Assembly: GCA_018397055.1 (NCBI GenBank)
Contig: JAGTQS010000061.1
Coordinates: 1 to 8,855, forward strand
Direction: 5' to 3'
Length of the DNA stretch: 8,855 nucleotides
Origin: Candidatus Bathyarchaeota archaeon
Lineage (GTDB): Archaea; Thermoproteota; Bathyarchaeia; Bathyarchaeales; DTEX01
Under the pieces are notes generated by a model that was not told where the DNA came from, did not search any database, and worked only from the letters and a program-made list of their open reading frames with translations. Positions 7,097 to 8,855 of the stretch are shown here, piece by piece. Made by a program: the position numbers and the translations under genes. Numbering within the stretch: the stretch's first letter is position 1; each line of letters opens with the position of its first letter.

Positions 7097-7786
7097 CTAT
7101 TTTATAATCTCAGCCTCAGCGTTGCCTTTAGTTAAGTCGCCAAGCTTCTCCAATAGTGGCCCATAGAACCCAGCAATCATTTCAACAACAGCAGTCCATG
7201 ACCCGTCAGCCCGCCAAGACTCGTTCTTAATTGTGCCAAACGACTTCACAGCTCCATAGGCTTTTCCCACGTACTGAGCTGGAATTCTGACGTTCACCGA
7301 GATTTTTTCGATACTTATAGGTAATATTGGACGTAAAGCCTTAATTGCTTCATTCGCCTGTTCCTCAACATTTTCAAACGGGTCTACGGAAAAATGAGCT
7401 TGGTCTAGGGCTTGCTCTATTCTCGCAGGGGGATGAGGAAGCTTAGTTCTCGGGTCAACAGCCTGCTGAGAAATGAAGGCAACTATTTGCCTCTTTTTTT
7501 CCTCAACCATCCTTCTTCTCTGGTCAGCAGTCAACTGCAGGGTGCCTTTCTTCAATATTATACTTGCGATTTTTTGAATATCCGTTGTCGCAAAGGCTGT
7601 TTGAAGGTCTTTTTCCGAAACTTTTAAGCCCTTATTTGCGTCGCTGAAGACCGTTTCTGTAACTAGAATGCTTGATAGACCTATAGGTTTTCCTTCTCGA
7701 TACTCTAAAGCCGGTTCTGGCTTCACTATTAGCTCGTAGTTTTTTCCATCAATACTGATTCGCGCAACCGTGTAAGGCTTACTCAT
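7097..7786 (-). CDS. sbds: Ribosome maturation protein SBDS (Sdo1)
   Basis: Archaeal ortholog of Shwachman-Bodian-Diamond protein, which in eukaryotes works with the EFL1 GTPase to release eIF6 from the large subunit; archaea have aIF6 and an EF-2-type GTPase, so a similar late maturation step is likely. The protein is 229 residues from the chosen start. The N-terminal FYSH domain spans about 1-88 (IVKPEPALEYREGK; the KGTLQLTADQRR segment at 80-91 ends it). The middle helical domain at about 92-165 includes the hallmark DPRTKLPHPPARIEQA (111-126). A ferredoxin-like C-terminal domain runs from about 166 to 217. I chose the ATG at 7786, forming TAATG with the psmA stop, because homologs begin at this point. 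A longer frame from 7819 would add 11 residues lying inside psmA that look unlike the family. Confidence 0.93.
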   Translation of the reverse strand: MSKPYTVARISIDGKNYELIVKPEPALEYREGKPIGLSSILVTETVFSDANKGLKVSEKDLQTAFATTDIQKIASIILKKGTLQLTADQRRRMVEEKKRQIVAFISQQAVDPRTKLPHPPARIEQALDQAHFSVDPFENVEEQANEAIKALRPILPISIEKISVNVRIPAQYVGKAYGAVKSFGTIKNESWRADGSWTAVVEMIAGFYGPLLEKLGDLTKGNAEAEIIK

Positions 7787-8520
7787 TACTTTCCACTGCC
7801 TAGCACTTCGGCTTGGCATTTCTCTATTTCTTCATTTGACAAAAGCGTAAATGTTTTAGTCTTTGTTGGAATAACTGCTATTTTTATTCTTGCCTGCTCA
7901 TCTCTTGCCTGCAATGATCTTGTAAGACATTTAACGGCCAAGCGTATTGCATCATTCAAACTTAGATTTTCGTTGTATTCTTCACGGAGGATGTTTTCTG
8001 CTGTTTCTCTGCCAATACCAATCGCTAGGGCTTTGTATGACCTGTATGAACCAATTGGATCCGTAGCGAAAAGCCTTGCTCCTGCCTTGTCAACGCCTCC
8101 AAAAATTATCGAAACGCCGAAGGGTCTAACCCCTGCGTGCTGGGTGTAAATCTGCATTAGGTCTCCAATTCTTTTTGTCACCATTTCCACGTCAATTGGC
8201 TCGTCATACATCAGCCTATTACTTTGAGAGTAAACTCGCGACTCGTCAATCAATATCCGAGCGTCTGAGCTAATGCCCACAACCGCCGCACCAAGGTGTT
8301 CATCAACCGCATAAATTTTCTGACTGAAATTTGGGTCTTGAAGCTTTGATTCTATTTTTTCTTCTGCTCCGATAACAACTCCTTCTAAGCACGAAACACC
8401 CACAATGGTTGGACCTCTATCCACGGCTGCAAGCGCATATTCAACTTGAAACAGCCTTCCATCTGGCGAGAACACCGTAATTGCGCGGTCATAGGCTCCT
8501 GGAACAGCGAACACTGACAA
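7786..8520 (-). CDS. psmA: 20S proteasome subunit alpha
   Basis: Outer-ring alpha subunit of the archaeal 20S proteasome. Seven copies form the gated ring that caps the beta rings and docks regulators such as PAN or Cdc48. It is 244 residues, normal length. The alpha-family signature covers residues 10-33: YDRAITVFSPDGRLFQVEYA holds the gate residues Tyr10, Asp11 and Pro19. Lys68 (NFSQKIYAVD) aligns with Lys66 of the Thermoplasma subunit, the docking contact for the HbYX tails of regulators. GVRPFGVSIIFGG (130-142) is also typical. There is no catalytic N-terminal Thr and no propeptide, as expected for alpha. The start is TTG, with GAGGTGA at 8527-8533; an ATG two bases into the leader is out of frame. 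It is the first gene of the cluster. No beta subunit is present here. Confidence 0.96.
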   Translation of the reverse strand: MSVFAVPGAYDRAITVFSPDGRLFQVEYALAAVDRGPTIVGVSCLEGVVIGAEEKIESKLQDPNFSQKIYAVDEHLGAAVVGISSDARILIDESRVYSQSNRLMYDEPIDVEMVTKRIGDLMQIYTQHAGVRPFGVSIIFGGVDKAGARLFATDPIGSYRSYKALAIGIGRETAENILREEYNENLSLNDAIRLAVKCLTRSLQARDEQARIKIAVIPTKTKTFTLLSNEEIEKCQAEVLGSGK

Positions 8521-8526
8521 ACATAT

Positions 8527-8533
8527 TCACCTC
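8527..8533 (-). promoter_or_regulatory. Shine-Dalgarno site of psmA
   Basis: GAGGTGA on the minus strand, 6 nt from the TTG at 8520. An ATG at 8522-8524 lies closer to the site but in another frame, so the site supports TTG as the psmA start. Confidence 0.7.
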
Positions 8534-8593
8534 TTCATATCCTATTTTGTATCTTCTCTCACAAAAGGTTATTAATGAAACTAAAAAACTTTT

Positions 8594-8605
8594 TTGTTTA
8601 ATAAG
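8594..8605 (-). promoter_or_regulatory. Candidate TATA element of the psmA-exosome operon
   Basis: On the minus strand the AT-rich stretch CTTATTAAAC (8595-8604) lies about 80 nt upstream of psmA. With normal archaeal spacing the transcript would start near 8573-8577 and have a leader of about 55 nt containing the Shine-Dalgarno site. The surrounding sequence down to 8540 is AT-rich. The match to the archaeal TATA consensus is fair and no good purine-rich BRE is visible directly upstream, so this is a best guess for a promoter that should exist somewhere in this interval. Confidence 0.35.
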
Positions 8606-8610
8606 TAGTT

Positions 8611-8627
8611 CCGAAAGTGTTTTTCGG
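8611..8627. repeat. Short hairpin CCGAAA-GTGTT-TTTCGG
   Basis: A 6-bp perfect stem with a 5-nt loop, directly upstream of the candidate psmA TATA element. It could be an operator-like palindrome for control of the cluster, or chance. It is not followed by a T run on the minus strand, so it is a poor terminator. Confidence 0.3.
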
Positions 8628-8670
8628 GGAGCGTTGTTTTAGTAGGGGAAGGAGTTGGTTTTTGATTGGT

Positions 8671-8724
8671 GTGAACCATACACCTCTAATGTGAAGACCA
8701 TTGAAACGGAGGCATATGGTTCAC
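8671..8724. repeat. 54-nt imperfect inverted repeat between an upstream gene and psmA
   Basis: The arms GTGAACCATA (8671-8680) and TATGGTTCAC (8715-8724) are perfect 10-bp complements. After a 2x2 internal mismatch the pairing continues with CCTCT (8683-8687) against GGAGG (8708-8712, one G-T pair). The loop can form a further AATG/CATT stem (8688-8691 with 8699-8702), leaving a 7-nt loop. The whole forms a three-part hairpin in either strand's RNA. It begins 18 nt beyond the stop of the right-edge reading frame. It has no adjacent T run. It might be a structured 3' end, an operator, or a remnant of a mobile element end. Confidence 0.5.
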
Positions 8725-8742
8725 GGCATCAGTAGAGCTGCT

Positions 8743-8855
8743 TTATGGGTTTTTACCTTTTCTCTCAAGATGGCGTTGAAGGTCTTTGTGATCCCAGCTA
8801 GGTATAACTGTGTCTACTCTGCGGATGATGTCTTGAAGTCGCTTACGTGCCTCAG
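8743..8855 (-). CDS. C-terminal fragment of an unrecognised protein (5' end outside window)
   Basis: A reading frame with no stop enters from the right edge and ends with TAA at 8743-8745, giving 37 residues. It is very charged and could be helical: ARKRLQDIIRRVDT near its start, then VIPSWDHKDL and a basic end, ERKGKNP. First codon positions are almost free of T (only the Trp codon), as expected for a coding strand. The opposite frame starting with ATG at 8770 is also open but then has almost no A in third positions, best explained as its shadow. It does not look like the C-terminus of Pop5, Rpp30 or L15e, the genes often found upstream of psmA. Family unknown; it could belong to a mobile element or to a host gene. 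Confidence 0.4.
   Translation of the reverse strand, partial: EARKRLQDIIRRVDTVIPSWDHKDLQRHLERKGKNP

Noticed and set aside
8668..8684. GGTGT/ACACC stem of 5 bp with a 7-nt loop, resembling a tRNA arm
   Set aside because: No acceptor stem, D arm or T-loop pattern nearby on either strand, and it competes with the stronger 54-nt inverted repeat.
8671..8724. The inverted repeat as a factor-independent terminator
   Set aside because: No T run follows it on either strand within the normal distance, and archaeal termination does not need a hairpin.
8770..8855. Plus-strand frame beginning with ATG at the right edge
   Set aside because: No ribosome binding site, and third positions almost lack A, which is explained if the minus strand in the same codon register is the coding one. 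Not fully excluded without more sequence.
1..8855. CRISPR array, rRNA, tRNA or complete insertion sequence
   Set aside because: No regularly spaced direct repeats, no recognisable RNA gene and no transposase with paired ends were seen; nearly all of the window is accounted for by the listed genes.

Overview
The window is archaeal. Its minus strand carries the conserved proteasome-SBDS-exosome gene cluster, with archaeal-type families throughout: a 20S proteasome alpha subunit, SBDS, Rrp4, Rrp41, Rrp42, ribosomal protein L37Ae and the KEOPS subunit Pcc1. Base composition is moderate to slightly AT-rich. Shine-Dalgarno motifs of the GGAGG/GAGGTGA type and TTG starts are used repeatedly. I cannot place the lineage from the sequence alone. 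A TACK-type archaeon such as Bathyarchaeia would fit, but that is an inference.

Left part, plus strand (2-4212): a winged-helix repressor-like gene whose 5' end probably lies outside the window is followed at 17 nt by two ABC exporter half-transporters that abut with no gap. The two halves are not equivalent. The first has Asp for the catalytic Glu and Gln for the H-loop His; the second has an intact Walker B/H-loop but an LSVGQ signature. This is the pattern of heterodimeric type IV exporters such as TM287/288, BmrCD and LmrCD, with one degenerate and one consensus ATP site. The regulator plus exporter reads as a self-contained efflux operon; its substrate cannot be read from sequence.

Middle and right, minus strand (8520 down to 4222): psmA-sbds-rrp4-rrp41-rrp42-rpl37ae-pcc1. 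The first six genes are packed with 1-4 nt overlaps or a 19-nt gap, so they are almost certainly co-transcribed and translationally coupled. pcc1 is separated by 93 nt and may have its own promoter. The cluster joins protein degradation (20S core), 60S/50S subunit maturation (SBDS), 3'-5' RNA decay (three exosome subunits), a large-subunit ribosomal protein and tRNA t6A modification (Pcc1). The efflux operon and this cluster converge with only 9 nt between stop codons.

Right edge (8544-8855): a candidate psmA promoter, a small hairpin, a 54-nt imperfect inverted repeat, and the last 37 codons of an unrecognised minus-strand gene entering from outside. This is the least explained part of the window. 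The rest is well-known archaeal core biology; I saw no CRISPR array, tRNA, rRNA or clear insertion sequence.
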